Shown piece by piece: positions 32,990 to 45,199 of a stretch of DNA of 64,000 bases. Every line of letters starts with the position of its first letter. The first letter of the stretch is position 1. Under the pieces are notes generated by a model. It saw nothing but the letters and a program-made list of their open reading frames with translations. It was not told the DNA's origin and did no database searches. Source of the stretch: Sialis fuliginosa (taxonomy: Eukaryota > Arthropoda > Insecta > Megaloptera > Sialidae); the NCBI GenBank assembly GCA_961205875.1, contig OY540817.1, forward strand, positions 744,001 through 808,000. Direction: 5' to 3'. The position numbers and the translations under genes are program-made.

Positions 32990-33610
32990 AAAAAAATAAA
33001 ATAAACAGACAGACAGACTACGTCAGGTTATTTATATAAAAGTGTGGTACGATGCACCATGTTCTATAAAAGTTCATAATCGAGGTTTACGGTTTTTGAA
33101 AGGTTTAATTGAATACAGAAATATCAACGCAGATTTCAAACGTTGCTACTGCCAAATTCTCTGGATAGCTGTGGTATTTATCTGATAAACTTACTCCATT
33201 CTATTTTTTTGATAATGCAGAAAATTTGGAAGTGAAATTAAAAATGATCAAAGAACGAAAAACTAAAATCGAAAAGATATTAGTGATTTCATCACAAAAA
33301 AATCATAGATACTTTATTCAGGCATTTTGAACTATGAAATGTTTTCCTCAGTTTAAATTCTGAACAATGAAACTGTTACGATAACTATAAAAATTGTCTC
33401 ATGGTTCTTCATAATATAAGTTGTAAATGATATTATCGAACGAGGAGTTGCATTAATTCAGCGATATGACCCATGTTTAACTATCGATGAGGAACAAAAA
33501 CAATATATTTCACAAGATGTGCAGAAACACCCTACTTGCGACAAAAAATTATTAAACTCATTCTTCACCTTTAAGAAAGAGACTAAAGACAAACAATCCT
33601 CACGATGACG
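32990..33610 (+). pseudogene. Uncharacterised transposon-associated protein, decayed
   Basis: Plus-strand pieces IKVWYDAPCSIKVHNR, LRFLKGLIEYRNINAD and, further on, VNDIIERGVALIQRY and IDEEQKQYISQDVQKH follow the order of a conserved but uncharacterised arthropod protein family that I remember as expanded in repeat-rich genomes. Stops and shifts separate the pieces. Whether it belongs with the GCDTTS-signature family is uncertain. Confidence 0.4.
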
Positions 33611-34531
33611 AACTTCAATCTTTCACTAGCAATCTTAAAAAAAAAAAACATTACTAAAACAAAGATTCCTAGAATAAACTCTTTATTAATGGACATTCTT
33701 AACATAAACAGCGATGAAGATACTGATGACAATTCTAATGTTACTGCTTGAACAATCTACACTACGTAAAGCTTTATTAAACAACAACAATAAAAGTAAA
33801 AAAGTAAATATTAATGAAGATCCACTATTATGGTGAAATCTAAATTCTGAGTACGAAAAATTGTATAACGTCGCCAATTTATCCTGCATCGCCAGTTCCA
33901 TTTTAAATCGGTTGAATCTGTGTCATCAATCGAATCTAGATCATCAGATGATGAAAATGATATTAGAATTCTCAGACGACCCAGATAAACCAGGGAAAAA
34001 AGTGATTCAATGATTTTTTATGATGAAGAAGAATTTAAAAGGTGATTCCGATTTTCGAAAATAAGTGTAATTCGTATATTAGAACTAAAACAGTACAATA
34101 TTGAACCACTAATGGACACGTATCAGTGTTGTTGACATTAAGATTTTATGCCTGTGGATCTTTCTAAGTTGTTTTAGGAGACCCTTTTAATACAAGTAAA
34201 TCAACTGCACAAAGTTGAATAATGTTTGCGTAAAATTTTTAGACGTGCAGGCAATATGCGATGCAAAAATGAAAATATTGGATGTTGGCCTCGGTTTACA
34301 CCAGGTAGAGGTAGCAATATATTTGATACTTCATTTGTACAAGTGATATGGACGTTTAATATCTATTCAAACTCATCAAATAATTAATAAAGAACAAATT
34401 ATAAGTACCTATTCATGAACGTGTCAAAAATTGTACAGAGTACACTACACGCGGGCGGACTACATTTTTTAACTGATCCCTAAAACAAAAGTAGACTTTT
34501 GTTTTAACACGACTTATTTGTTAATGAATGA
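33611..34531. other. Degraded coding-like DNA without clear identity
   Basis: An acidic Ser/Asp-rich reading (SSIESRSSDDENDI) occurs near 33930. No family could be named and many stops interrupt it. Confidence 0.35.
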
Positions 34532-34843
34532 TTGTTGTTTGTTTTTAAATGTGCGAATCGCGAGTTAGACACATTAGTAGAAATTCGTCAGTTAGTCGTC
34601 GTTTTTATCATGACACCACCACCTAAATGCTGCAATCTTTTTATACAGAAAGGGGATAATTGCTATAGAAAAAAATTACCATTTTTGTCGAACAAATGTA
34701 ACGAAAAGTTCACCGGTTTATTAGTAAAAATACAATTCAGGCCAAAAGTTTTGAAAAGGAAGAAAAAAGGGCATTGTAGAAAAACATGTAGAAGAGTCAG
34801 ATGTGGAAATAGAGGGAATATTTGCACACAAGGACTTATATAG
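34532..34843 (+). CDS. Unidentified Cys/Lys-rich frame
   Basis: This 103-codon plus frame includes MTPPPKCCNLFIQKGDNCYR and RKKKGHCRKTCRRVRCGNRG. The clustered Cys and Lys are unusual in this AT-rich DNA, but no zinc-finger spacing I know fits. It may be part of a transposon protein such as a nucleocapsid-like region. There is no clear start context or neighbour support. Confidence 0.25.
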   Translation: MLFVFKCANRELDTLVEIRQLVVVFIMTPPPKCCNLFIQKGDNCYRKKLPFLSNKCNEKFTGLLVKIQFRPKVLKRKKKGHCRKTCRRVRCGNRGNICTQGLI

Positions 34844-35096
34844 AAACATCAGAAAAAAAACAGTTGCTTGTATCCAAAGCTGAAAATAAAATCGTTTATA
34901 AATCAATGAATGATGAAAATTTTAAAAGTTGGGCCAGTGACTTTAAAGTAGCGTTGTCTCGTGCATCGAGTCGGCAAGAAAAAAACATCTGCCACTTGTT
35001 CAGGCCCGTCTAAGACAGTCTTAATAAGTAACACATCCTTTCAATACAGTCAATTTGCCCTCATTACGCTCCTCCCACTTATACATTAATAGTAGG

Positions 35097-35893
35097 TGTT
35101 GGCGCCACTGGCACCAATTTGAAGTTCGCGAGTTTCCCGGGCTCTATTTTACCCACATCCCGGGTGAAGAGAGCGGCGGAAAACAAGTTTAAATTTGAAC
35201 CCGGTTCACGTGCTGACTTATTTTCCTAAGTACAATTTTTTTCTAATTTTTTCACGCCCAAAAAATACCCGGTTAATTCTAAATACGCGGGTGTAGTGAA
35301 TAAATACAAAATACGTTTTTAAATAGTAGTAGAGCCACCCTAAAAGTGGCGGTGTTAATTAAATCTCGAGTGTGTGGTGAGTGGAATTGACGAGTTGCGA
35401 CGAGCCGAAAGCAAGACGGCCGGTGATTGTCTCTCTGCGATATCCTTTTTCCCGATTTATCCCTACCTAGGAAATCGCCAGGGAGCGGGAGCAGGTCGCT
35501 GATGTTAAAGGTTAGTGGAAATTTATCAATTTCCCGCGTCTGTTACACCTACGCACCCGTACAGACCGCTGAAGCACCAGAATCTTTTTTAAAGAACCAG
35601 CGCACGCCCAAGTCTGCGAACGCAGTAGGTTTTGCATAAAACATATACAAAAACAAAACAACTCGATTTTAGTAAACAATAATTTTCTCTCAGTGAACAA
35701 CATCAACCCAAATTCTCTCAGACATATTAAAAAGACAGTATTCAGTCTAATAAAGGATTAATGCCTTCATGTTATATTTATATGTGTGTACAAGTGTTTA
35801 AATTTATAAAAAATGTGTTTAATAAATGTTATGTGAAAGTTACACACTCAAATAATTATTTTAAAACCTAAAGTGTAATTCACGGCCCCAACA
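35097..35893 (+). mobile_element. BEL/Pao-type LTR, 797 bp
   Basis: It starts TGTTGGCGCC and ends GGCCCCAACA (TG..CA with a TGTTGG/CCAACA inverted terminus). Immediately downstream is AAATGGTCCTTTCTCGCC, a primer-binding-site-like sequence of the TGGTCC type seen next to BEL/Pao LTRs. It contains AATAAA-type signals near 35740-35825 and is less AT-biased in its first half. A short frame at 35427-35639 is within the LTR and not a gene. No second LTR is seen in the window. Confidence 0.6.
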
Positions 35894-36276
35894 AAATGGT
35901 CCTTTCTCGCCGCATAGTAATTAATAACTAATACATAATTATATAGTGCGTGTCGAACCGGAAAAATAGCAAAATACAAATAAGAAATTCAAAAAACAAT
36001 TGGTAGTACAGCTGTCAAACATTTATTAAATCAAAAACACTCTCTCGCTCTCTCTGGTGCATAGTTGATGTATGGAACTCTCTATGTATTGAACTCATGA
36101 ACACATCTATTAATGGAAGAAGACACGAAGACATGCAGTTGAAATAGTGCTGCTGTTCCCTCAACTCTCTCAAGACTGTTTGGATTCATCGGCCCAACAA
36201 CAAATATAGTGTTGTTTATCTCACCTGAATAAGGTTGGATCTTTAATATTATATAGAAAAATCATTTCTCAAAATA

Positions 36277-36568
36277 ATGGCAACTGAACCGCTTACAAAA
36301 TTAATTAGAAAACGTCAAAGTTTATTGCAATTTGCAGTCTATCGCGAATATTAAAAATTTTGTTTGCGCTCACAAGAATGATGAAAGCATTAACCCAAAT
36401 GATTTTTCTATACGTTAAGAACGTTTAATTGAGGTTTTTAAAGATTATTGTGAAATACAATTTCAAATTGAAGAGAATGATGACTCTCAAATAGACGATA
36501 GAGCAATCACGGAAGAGATTTACTTTGAAACTCTTTCAAAATTAAAAACCTTAATTAAAAAACACATA
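36277..36568 (+). pseudogene. BEL/Pao gag N-terminus, broken
   Basis: It begins at ATG 36277 about 380 bp after the LTR with MATEPLTKLIRKRQSLLQ, meets a stop after 25 codons, and continues in a shifted frame with NIKNFVCAHKNDESINP, ERLIEVFKDYCEIQFQIEEN and DDRAITEEIYFETLSKLK. This is the coiled, acidic opening of gag in BEL/Pao elements (DUF1759-type region). Sequence past 36560 does not continue gag. Confidence 0.65.
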
Positions 36569-36775
36569 TTAGTAGATAATAAATATACAAAAAATAAATG
36601 CGTCTGTTGAGAGACTAGAAACAAGTTCAAGGTGAATTGCTTTAGTGACCATACAAATGAATAAACAAATGTTACGTAACCGAGACTGTTTTACGAAAAC
36701 AGGTCCAGCTAAATCTATTCCTGTGCTTTGAAATGGGCGAGATGGGGTAACGCACTCTAAGGGTAAGGAACCCAT
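36569..36775 (-). pseudogene. BEL/Pao integrase fragment, opposite orientation
   Basis: The minus frame [20 protein letters not shown] continues [10 protein letters not shown] and then [17 protein letters not shown] with SSLSTDAF. This is the start of the integrase core of BEL/Pao elements, with the first catalytic Asp in GID. Only about 65 residues remain. It lies head-on against the gag remnant, which shows a rearrangement or a second nested element. Confidence 0.75.
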
Positions 36776-37044
36776 GAGTTATTGTGAAGTTTTTGTTTTT
36801 AACTTGAAACAAGTTAAATAATTGTAAATTCTTCGTTTTATCTCTCTTTTTCCGTTTAAAGGCCAACATATATAAAAATTCATTTTGTTTATAGCTTTTT
36901 AAATAATGCAAATTTTCAAAAAATATTTATAACAATAATTTTGATCAATAAATCTTCAAAGTTCTATAGTAAAAAGTTTAAGTTGAATTAGTTGATTTTT
37001 AGTGTTCCCACTTCAGAAAATTTGAGTCTATAAAAAAACTTTTG

Positions 37045-37385
37045 AGATTAAGATGGAGCTGCTCCTCATAAAGCTAGAACAGTTAGAACGTACATTAATA
37101 ATCAGTTTACAAATCACTGGATTGGAACTGGAAGTCCAGTTCATGAGTTGCCTGCAAGATCTCCCTATCTCACACCGCTCGACTTTTTTGTAGGGTGCAA
37201 TAAAGTAACAAGGTTTCGTTGATCCTAACACGACGCGGGATGATATGAAATTCAGAATTCGGAAAGATTTCAAATCCATCACAAAAGAAACATTGAGAAA
37301 TGTGCAAGATAACTTTTGCGAACGAATACCAAAATGTATCGCTCAAAATTATGTGTTTGAGCACCTCACGTAACTGTGCCCAGTA
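37045..37385 (+). pseudogene. DUF4817-class transposase C-terminal half
   Basis: The plus reading DGAAPHKARTVRTYINNQF continues TNHWIGTGSPVHELPARS and PYLTPLDFFV, the second and third catalytic blocks (QDGAPPH; RSPDLTPLDFF) of mariner-related insect transposases. It then breaks, while the later DNA still encodes the family's IPKETLRNVQ-like end in another frame. It is dead, and may be the complementary half of the N-terminal remnants at 12.4 and 20.9 kb, though not the same copy. Confidence 0.75.
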
Positions 37386-37954
37386 AATATTAATACCCTT
37401 TGCTGTGCAAAATCCGTTTGGCAACATACTTGTGGTGCACGTTGAGTAATGCTAATACCGATGAAATCCAGTTATTATAATTGTCGCGAAGATAAATTCG
37501 TTGTGGTTGTTCGAAAACTGAATTTAGTGTACCAGGTTGCATTTTTAGGAAAGAATCTGTCGGACAAAACATGTTTACTTTTTTATGATAAAAAAGAATC
37601 TGTATGGAAAATAGGGAATTCCCATTTACAAAAATGGAGTTGACCTTCATATGACCTTAAAAATTCATCTGAGTACGTCTATGTCTCCCTCCAAATAGAT
37701 TGACATACAAGTAATAAATACCATAAGTATGCTGCGTTCTCTTGACGATGGGTACTTATATTTGGTTGGGTATTTATTGAACGTTGTTTCTGTCACTGGT
37801 GGAGATCTCGAAAATAATCAGATAAAATTATTAGATATTCACAGAAAAACTGTGCCACTTTTAAACTTAGAGAGAGAACGAAGAATAGAAGAGCTAGGCT
37901 AATATTTTTTATTTTCAGATAGTAAAAATGAGTAGCGGGAAATATCTATGGTAT
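37386..37954. other. Intergenic DNA
   Basis: Overlapping frames on both strands at 37390-37650 are of similar length and cannot be assigned. The minus reading ends HHKYVAKRILHSKG. No supported gene. Confidence 0.35.
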
Positions 37955-38290
37955 AGCCCCTCTTGATTATTTCCAAGCTCGCGTTATAAATCACGATAAA
38001 CAATTCAATAAAACATTTATTTTTATTTTTTGCTCTCTGTTGTGGAATATTTTAGAGCCAAATAAGTGTGTCTGTTGCATGCAGAAAGCGTCAAGAAGAA
38101 TGTACGCCACAAAGCTTAGTGGACAATATGCATCTTACATTGTGCAACATTCGAATATCTGCATCTTATTGAAAGCTTTGCTGCTCTGAATTGATTGCCA
38201 CAATTAGAAGTTTGGTCCTCCGACATGGTTTGTTACATTTTCTTGTAATGACCTTGTTATGCTCTACGTGTGTTGATCGTGAATAAAGAT
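37955..38290 (+). pseudogene. Helitron Rep/helicase-like domain fragment
   Basis: The plus reading LDYFQARVINHDKQFNKTF, then MQKASRRMYATKLSGQYAS and, after shifts, KFGPPTWFVTFSCNDL follows the order of the Helitron-like N-terminal domain. GPPTWFVTFSCND is its most recognisable block. At least two frameshifts or stops interrupt it and the catalytic HUH and tyrosine motifs are not seen. Confidence 0.6.
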
Positions 38291-38559
38291 ACGGGCATAA
38301 ACAATATGGGGTAAATGATTATTTATTTAAATTATATATAAGTTAGTATTATTTTATTATAGAGGGTAAAGGGAGTCTTTTCGTTCTTGTTGGGGTGTTT
38401 GGTGGTTCGATATTAATAACTCAGGAATTCAAATTATGCAATGATTAATACAGTGTCTGATATATACAAAATAAATTTATTTCGTTTTACAGTTCTACGA
38501 TAATCTTTGACCAAATCCGAATCAAGAAGAAAGAACACGTAAATATGATAATGATCAAA

Positions 38560-39110
38560 GACATAAAGTTGATATTTATGGTGGAGATGTCAAAAAAAAT
38601 CTTGCTAAAGGTGAAAATAAATCAGTGTTGACAAATTTCATTTACTATTATTATCAAAAAAAAAAAAAGTGAATTCACTGCAATGAAAAACAATGAATGC
38701 AAGGTGTTTATAGGTGGAAGCATTTTACCTCGTTTATGTTATATATCACTAATGAATCTGTTTATATTGATTCTAATTTTCACTGTGATCATATTGATGC
38801 AGATACACGTATTATTTTTCAAAAACATGGACCACAAAATCAAACTATCATCGTAGAATCTCCTGATACAGATTGCTTCTAACACATTTCCGTAACTTTC
38901 AATCACAACCTCAACTATAGTTTTACACAGACAATTTACTTTCCAGTAAATACATTTAGTTTTTATTTAATATTTGACCATTTTTAATTTCCATGCATTC
39001 AAACTTGGTTGTGATACTACTTCAATTTCGGCATTAAAAAAAATTAAACGATGGAGAACAACTAGCTAATTTACATATTTTAAATGCGTTTAGCAGATTA
39101 TTTGCTTTAA
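38560..39110 (+). pseudogene. Second copy of the GCDTTS-signature family, decayed
   Basis: Plus-strand pieces DNDQRHKVDIYGGDVKKN, HCDHIDADTRIIFQKH with IIVESPDTDCF, and later LGCDTTSISALKK occur in the order seen in the 25126-26420 pseudogene (acidic DADT, DTD, GCDTTS), but as a distinct subfamily. Stops are frequent. Confidence 0.55.
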
Positions 39111-41512
39111 TAACTTATTAATCATGGCAACTTGAAATTGTTTTAATTAATTAAGATTCAATTTAGAAGTTGAAAAAATTGTTAAATTGATGTGACCTCC
39201 ACGTTTAATAAAATGACAAATCAACAAGTGGATTTAGGCAGTTCTAACACATATTAAATCTCTAAAACAATCTGAGTGTGGATGGTTAGAAGAAAATGGT
39301 ATTTTATATCCAAATTATTTTGACGGTAACTCTGAAATGGAATTGTTACATAAATATTTTTGTTCTTATCGAGTAGAACTACTTCAAGATTTGTTAAACT
39401 TTAAGAAGATAGATAGATAATTTTTTCTATACGAATGCTATATGTAAGCTTTAATTTTTGAATTTAGAATTAAAATTGAGGCGTATATTTACAAAAATCG
39501 TCAACTAAAAAAATCGATCACATACACGTAAAAATAAACAAAACAGAGCTGCAAGAAATAATTAACACAAGTCACAACGATTAAATAATTAACACAAAAT
39601 CAAATCGATTACAGAATACACAATCACGTACAAATTAACAAAATTAATCGCGAGTTGCATGCAATCGATTATAGTTTATATTATTTATTAGTTATTATTG
39701 GACATATGAACAAATTTTGTATACATTGCAAAGCTTTGAAATTTATTAATGAATCACTAGGAATATACTGTGCAAATGGAATTAAATTCTCCACGCAAAA
39801 TATTATTAACTGTCACAGATGATTTACATAGATCAAATATAATAGTAATGTAAGTTGGCAGCACTGCTGTATAAGGTGTGAACAGTGTGCACTCACGTCA
39901 AGGGGTAGACATAGAGACGCTGAATTTATTGCTATGTATAATTAATGTATTATAAATGTATTAAGAGTAATGTATAATAAACAATGTATTACGAACCTAC
40001 TAAATATATAACATTAACATTGGATGCAGATGTTACAGCAGAGTCAAAACAATTCTTAGCAAATATGCGCAAATACAATGCATGTATGCTTTCAAATGAC
40101 ATAATTCAATGCAACTAATATCAGACTTGATAAATTTCATATTGTAGTAAAGTTGGCACACTTGTCAGTATGAAGTGAAATGTATGCATTCATATTCATG
40201 TTAAAGCCTTGTAATAAAGAACGTCTTATGTATTATTAATAAATAAATATATTATCTTTTATGTAATAAACGTGTTTCATTCGGTTACAACACATACCAA
40301 CATTCAAAGTTGTTAAGATTAATTATTTTATATTTGCCGCGTATACCAACTATCGGTAAAGTAGTGTGTTACTTACTTCATGTTGTTGTATGAAATTATG
40401 ATTGTTGTTAAAAGTTTGTCATGTAGGAGTAGGTTACTGAATATATGTAAAATAACAATTTTAGAGACTGATTTATTTGTTAATGTATACTATATTAAAT
40501 ATATTGTGAAGTATAGAATAAAGCACAAGTGTCTGTTAAATTGATAACCTACATATTATTCACGCATAAATTCCACTGAAGACTGAAGAAGTTACATAAA
40601 AAATTCAAGGACAAATTAATCATCTACTATATAACGTTACTGGATTTAGATTAAACAATTCTTCAAATATATTTTATTGGAAACATAAATGAACAAGTTA
40701 AACAACGTTGTGCATTCAATACATAATAAACCAAACGTTTTTGTTGTATATGCAAATACTGCTCTCTAGTACAGATCCCTGTAATTCGTGAAACTAGGGG
40801 AATTAGATAAGTTAAAAATACTGTAGTACATAAGAGATTCGAATACAATACGAACGCGTGAGTGTGTAGTGCTATAATATATAAATACTAATAATAATTA
40901 CTAAATGCTAAACTATAAATACTAATAAATAAATACAAGTGTAAAAGAAAGGTGTAATATAAAGTGTAGTGTTTGTTCTATAAAATAAACTATAGACAAA
41001 GTTGTGACAACAAGTGTGTATTGCGAACCTGCGTAGAAACGATAGTTACATTAAAAGGTAATAATTCATTCTTTATTATTTCTCATACAATTACTAATAC
41101 GATACATTTACACAACAGTTTTAAATTGACACTTTAACGGGTTTCATACCATTTTATTAACTAGTACGTAGAACTGTCATTTCTAATTCTTGTACCATTA
41201 TCTAGAATGTAGTCAAATTGTTTATAATTTGGTTGAAATTACATACATATTCTATAGTTATACATAATAATATATTAATAGAGTTTAAATTAGAAAACCA
41301 TATTACTATATCACTTAAAACATGTGAATTAATTTAAAACTGTACAATTTAATAATGGTATACATAAAACGTAATATGAATGATAATACTTTAATTTTTT
41401 ATTAATTTTAAAAATAAATTTGGATTACAAGACTTGTTAGGTAAGAATGGATTAAACAAGTTTTGTTTCGAAAATATATTATAAACTAACTCATTGTTGT
41501 ATTCATATTTTC
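39111..41512. other. AT-rich intergenic DNA, 2.4 kb
   Basis: No gene is supported. A stretch from TGTAAGTTGGCAGCACTGCT (39850) to CGGTTACAACA (40290) with AATAAAGAACG inside has LTR-like features but no second copy. The rest is AT-rich with scattered short frames. Confidence 0.4.
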
Positions 41513-41593
41513 TGAAACAGATATTACAAATGCTAACAATAAGATTTTAAATTTCTTATTGTTAGCATTTATAAATTTGTAACATCTGTTTCA
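41513..41593. repeat. 81-bp hairpin
   Basis: GAAACAGATATTACAAATGC with TAACAATAAG pairs with CTTATTGTTAGCATTT and GTAACATCTGTTTC around a short AT centre. There is a small asymmetric bulge. It could be a tiny foldback MITE. Confidence 0.8.
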
Positions 41594-42210
41594 AATTTTG
41601 ATGTATTATTTTTTATTTCGTTTGTTTGAAAAATAAACTACCCTGGTCGGCACAAGACTTTTTTATACATCATGATACAGAAAAAATTACATAAGTTAAC
41701 ACTTTCTGCTAAGAAATTGAATATAATTAACTACATTACATTAATTGTTGTTTTTGTTAATGTTCGAGATATATTTTAATTCTATTCTGTGATTTTATTT
41801 CAAACCTTTTTATTATAAATCGTTATAATAGTTTTCCTGTTTAAAAAAGTTTTGTCAATGGTTTCTTATTTGTTTGATATTTCAACAGTTCAATATGTTT
41901 TGTATATTTAATTGACAGTTATAAGAAAAAAACGCTTTTAATTTCATAGGTAACTAGATTATTCAAACATATTATTAAAATTAATTTTAAATAAAAACTA
42001 AAATTATTATTTTTTGGTCAATTAAAAAAAGGTACAAAAAAAAGAATAGGGCATAAATTATAGATAATAATATTCTCTATTAATTGTATACAACACATTT
42101 TTTTCTAATATGTACCGTTTAAAAAATAATTCGAAAAATTCCAAAAATTAAAGAAAATCGATTATTTCCTAAAAAAAAAAATTTTGGGTAGTCCAGGAAC
42201 ATTAGGTTTT
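41594..42210. other. AT-rich intergenic DNA
   Basis: No gene or clear repeat seen before the foldback that follows. Confidence 0.5.
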
Positions 42211-42770
42211 CTCTGGGGAAAAATTCGCAATAAGCTGAATTTTTGTATACACCTTCATTTTGTCTTTATAAATAAGGTACCAAAAGTCCCCAACAATCCC
42301 ATGCGAGCATACTTTTTTACAGCCCACAAAAGGTGCTAACAATTAGTTTTAAGTAAATATCTCTGTATCTATTGGTTCTATGTCTAAAGTTTTTGGAATT
42401 GAGGTATAGGGTTTTGAACACATATTTTTGAAACCATGTTTATTGATAAAATGTAAAAAAAAATTTTTTATATTTTCACATTTTTAGACTACAATACCCT
42501 CTTAATAAGCGAAAACGATTACTTGTACGAAAAAATTTGTAAGATGTTTATTGTAGGCAATTTTCTAAACTTTATATTTGATAATAACTATTTTAGACAT
42601 ATAACCAATAGATACAGAGATATTTACTTAAAACTAATTGTTAGCACCTTTTGTGGGCTGTAAAAAAGTATGCTCGCATGGGATTGTTGGGGACTTTTGG
42701 TATCTTATTTATAAAGACAAAATGAAGGTGTATACAAAAATTCAGCTTATTGCGAATTTTTCCCCAGACA
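42211..42770. mobile_element. 0.56-kb foldback element
   Basis: Arms of roughly 180 bp mirror each other: GAAGGTGTATACAAAAATTC, CAACAATCCCATGCGAGCAT and AGATATTTACTTAAAACTAA occur in reverse order on the other side. The centre of about 200 bp is AT-rich. One arm resembles 19440-19480. Confidence 0.88.
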
Positions 42771-43462
42771 CAGCTATTTTTCGTCTAAATGTACTGGACT
42801 AGGGGGAAAAATGAACAAAACATAAATTATAGATAAAAACATTTTCTATAAATTTAATCTAAAACATTTTTTTCTACTGCGCACCGTTTCAAAAATAATT
42901 CGAAATATTCAAAAATTGACATCAGTAAACATCCGTTTCCGGTTTAATGATGGTTTTCAAAAATAGGAGGTGCACATCTAGAGTATAAACCTTTTAAAGT
43001 TTAAAATTTCATGTTTGTAAGTCTCGCCGTTTTGGCTGTAGAGCGTTCAGACACACAGACGTCATTGAGTTAATGGTCGTACGTGATTCAGGGACACTCA
43101 AAACGTGTAATTCCGTTAAAATCTCGAGTTCGAATTTTTTCATGATCACTATACTTTATTTATACAATACATTTCATGTATGTATAAAAAAGTAAAAATT
43201 ATGGCGAGTTTTGTTAAAATACGGTATTTTACATGACAAGTTGTCCAGGCTGTTGTAACAATATAATTAATGGTACGTTTGGGTTATTGTATAAATTACA
43301 TTGTATAAATTAGTTAACATTAGATAATAATTTTTGTAGCGAGACCCCGGGAAAAATTTATTGAGTCAGTCGTGCATAGACAGTCGTGAATTACACAATA
43401 AATTATAAAGTGTCGCTTTTGTTAAGTGAATCTATGAAACAGGTAGCTACCTTAACTACTAA
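42771..43462. other. Intergenic repeat-derived DNA
   Basis: 43020-43090 (TCTCGCCGTTTTGGCTGTAG and CAGACACACAGACG) is the tail of a dispersed insect repeat. No frame is supported. Confidence 0.45.
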
Positions 43463-45065
43463 CTATGTGTCTTTTTGGTACCAGTTAGTAAGTATTTGTC
43501 CATTGTCGTTAGTCAGTTGTACATCTAAAAATGCAATTTTATTCTGTTGTTGTATTTCTAATGTGTGTTGAATTTTACTATTATAATTGTTAAAAGTGTT
43601 AAGAATTTCGTGAATATTATTAGGGTGTGCCTCTGTAATAATGTCGTCTACATATCTATAATAAAATGTTGGTTTTTGTGTTAATTGATCTAAACAATTA
43701 TTTTCAAGATCTTCCATAACTAAGTTAGCTATTACACTGGAAATAGGTGATCCCATAGCACAACCGTCTATTTGTTTATAATAATTATTGTCAAATTCAA
43801 AGTATGTGTTAGTTAGACAAAATTTCACTGCTTTGTTAAATTCTTCTTTTGTAAGTTTAGTGTAATGTGAAATGTCCTGCCATTTATTATTGACAATATC
43901 TAGGGCCAAATGTATTGGTATGTTGGTATACAATGATGTTACGTCTAATGAAAATAATTTATGTTCTTTAGGTATTTGTATGTCTTTAATTTTGTTGACA
44001 AAATCAAATGAATTTTTTATACCATATTCAGTTTCGCCCACTACATTAGACAATAATTACATAATTTATAAGTAGGTGAATCTATACCTACATGATGTTA
44101 TAGGTCTGTATGGTGTGTTTTGTTCATGTATTTTTGGTAAGAAATATATTTTAGGAGTGATTGCATTGTATGTCATAAGTGCAGTTTTTTATTGTAATCA
44201 ATTAATTTAGTTTTAAACCAATGTTGTATTAAGTTATTATTAAATGTTTGAAAAGTGTTTGTCGGGTCATTTTTTATTTTTAAGTAAGTATTGGCATCGT
44301 TAATTAAGTTGTATGATTTGTTGAGGTAATCTGTTCTATTTTGTATGACTGTAACATTACCCTTGTCAGCTTTAGTTACTATAATGTTAGTGTTGTTTCT
44401 TAAAAAGGTTTTTGTTTCGGTGTTTATTTTATTTAAAAATGTATCTTTAGGATTTTTATTAATTTTTTGTGTAGTATTATTAATAATTTGGATGTTTTTG
44501 GAAATGTATTTTCTAATGTTATCCATTTCTAGTTTTTCTTTTTCAAATTCTAATAGTTCCGTATCCTTTATTATTTCATTAACTACATTATTATTAATAT
44601 GTTTATTATAAAAATTGAAAATAGGTCCAAGCAAAGAGAAATATTGTGTGGTAATGTGACGTCTGTTAAATTTTTGATCCAATTTGTGTTGTGTTTGATA
44701 TTTGTAGTATTCTTTTGTAATAACGTGTTAAATTTTTGTTGTTGTATATTCTTTGTTTGTTGAAATGTTTTTGATTTTAAATTATTTAAATAATTAATAA
44801 AACATAATTTTATGTTCGAATTAGGAATTTTTTGAAATTTACTAGTAGCGCTAATCAATTTTTTGTTAAGTGTATTAAGAATACTGTGGTTGTTCTGAAT
44901 TTCTAAATTTAAAACACCAACCTTAAAATTATACAATAATTTATGATATTTTTCATTGTCCTTATGGTGTTTCAAGTTTTTGATGTTTATCTTAACAATG
45001 AAGCTAGGTAAAATTCTGTTTTTTCGACATTTCAAAAGAAATATTTTTCTATTCATTTCTTTCAC
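43463..45065 (-). pseudogene. Penelope-like element reverse transcriptase
   Basis: Three minus frames in order (45065-44583, 44682-44173, 44053-43463) cover the N-terminal region and reverse transcriptase. N-terminal landmarks are RILPSFIVKINIKNL, then NTNIIVTKADKGNVTVIQNR, YFLPKIHEQNTPYRPIT (in a short shifted piece at 44172-44060), KLFSLDVTSLYTNIPIHL, GCAMGSPISSVIANLVMEDL, and FYYRYVDDI, which carries the catalytic YxDD box in place. These motifs are specific to Penelope-like RTs. The frame ends at NWYQKDT, right after the RT, so the GIY-YIG endonuclease is absent. Two frameshifts also break it. Its 5' side abuts the terminal repeat and ribozyme motif at 45200-45565. Confidence 0.88.
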
Positions 45066-45199
45066 TTACTTGATGTTGATGTTCACCATTTCTTTGAAAA
45101 TACACAATGATGAAATACCATAAATTTCTCTTATTTTTCCAAATAAGTTATCCATACTGAACTATATGAGTTTTCTTGCAAACAACAAGGAGAATAAAA

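Noticed and set aside
35427..35706. Coding frames on both strands
   Set aside because: They fall inside the BEL/Pao LTR and carry no domain.
39850..40290. Solo LTR
   Set aside because: TG-like start and CA end with AATAAA are suggestive, but no second copy, target duplication or primer site was found.
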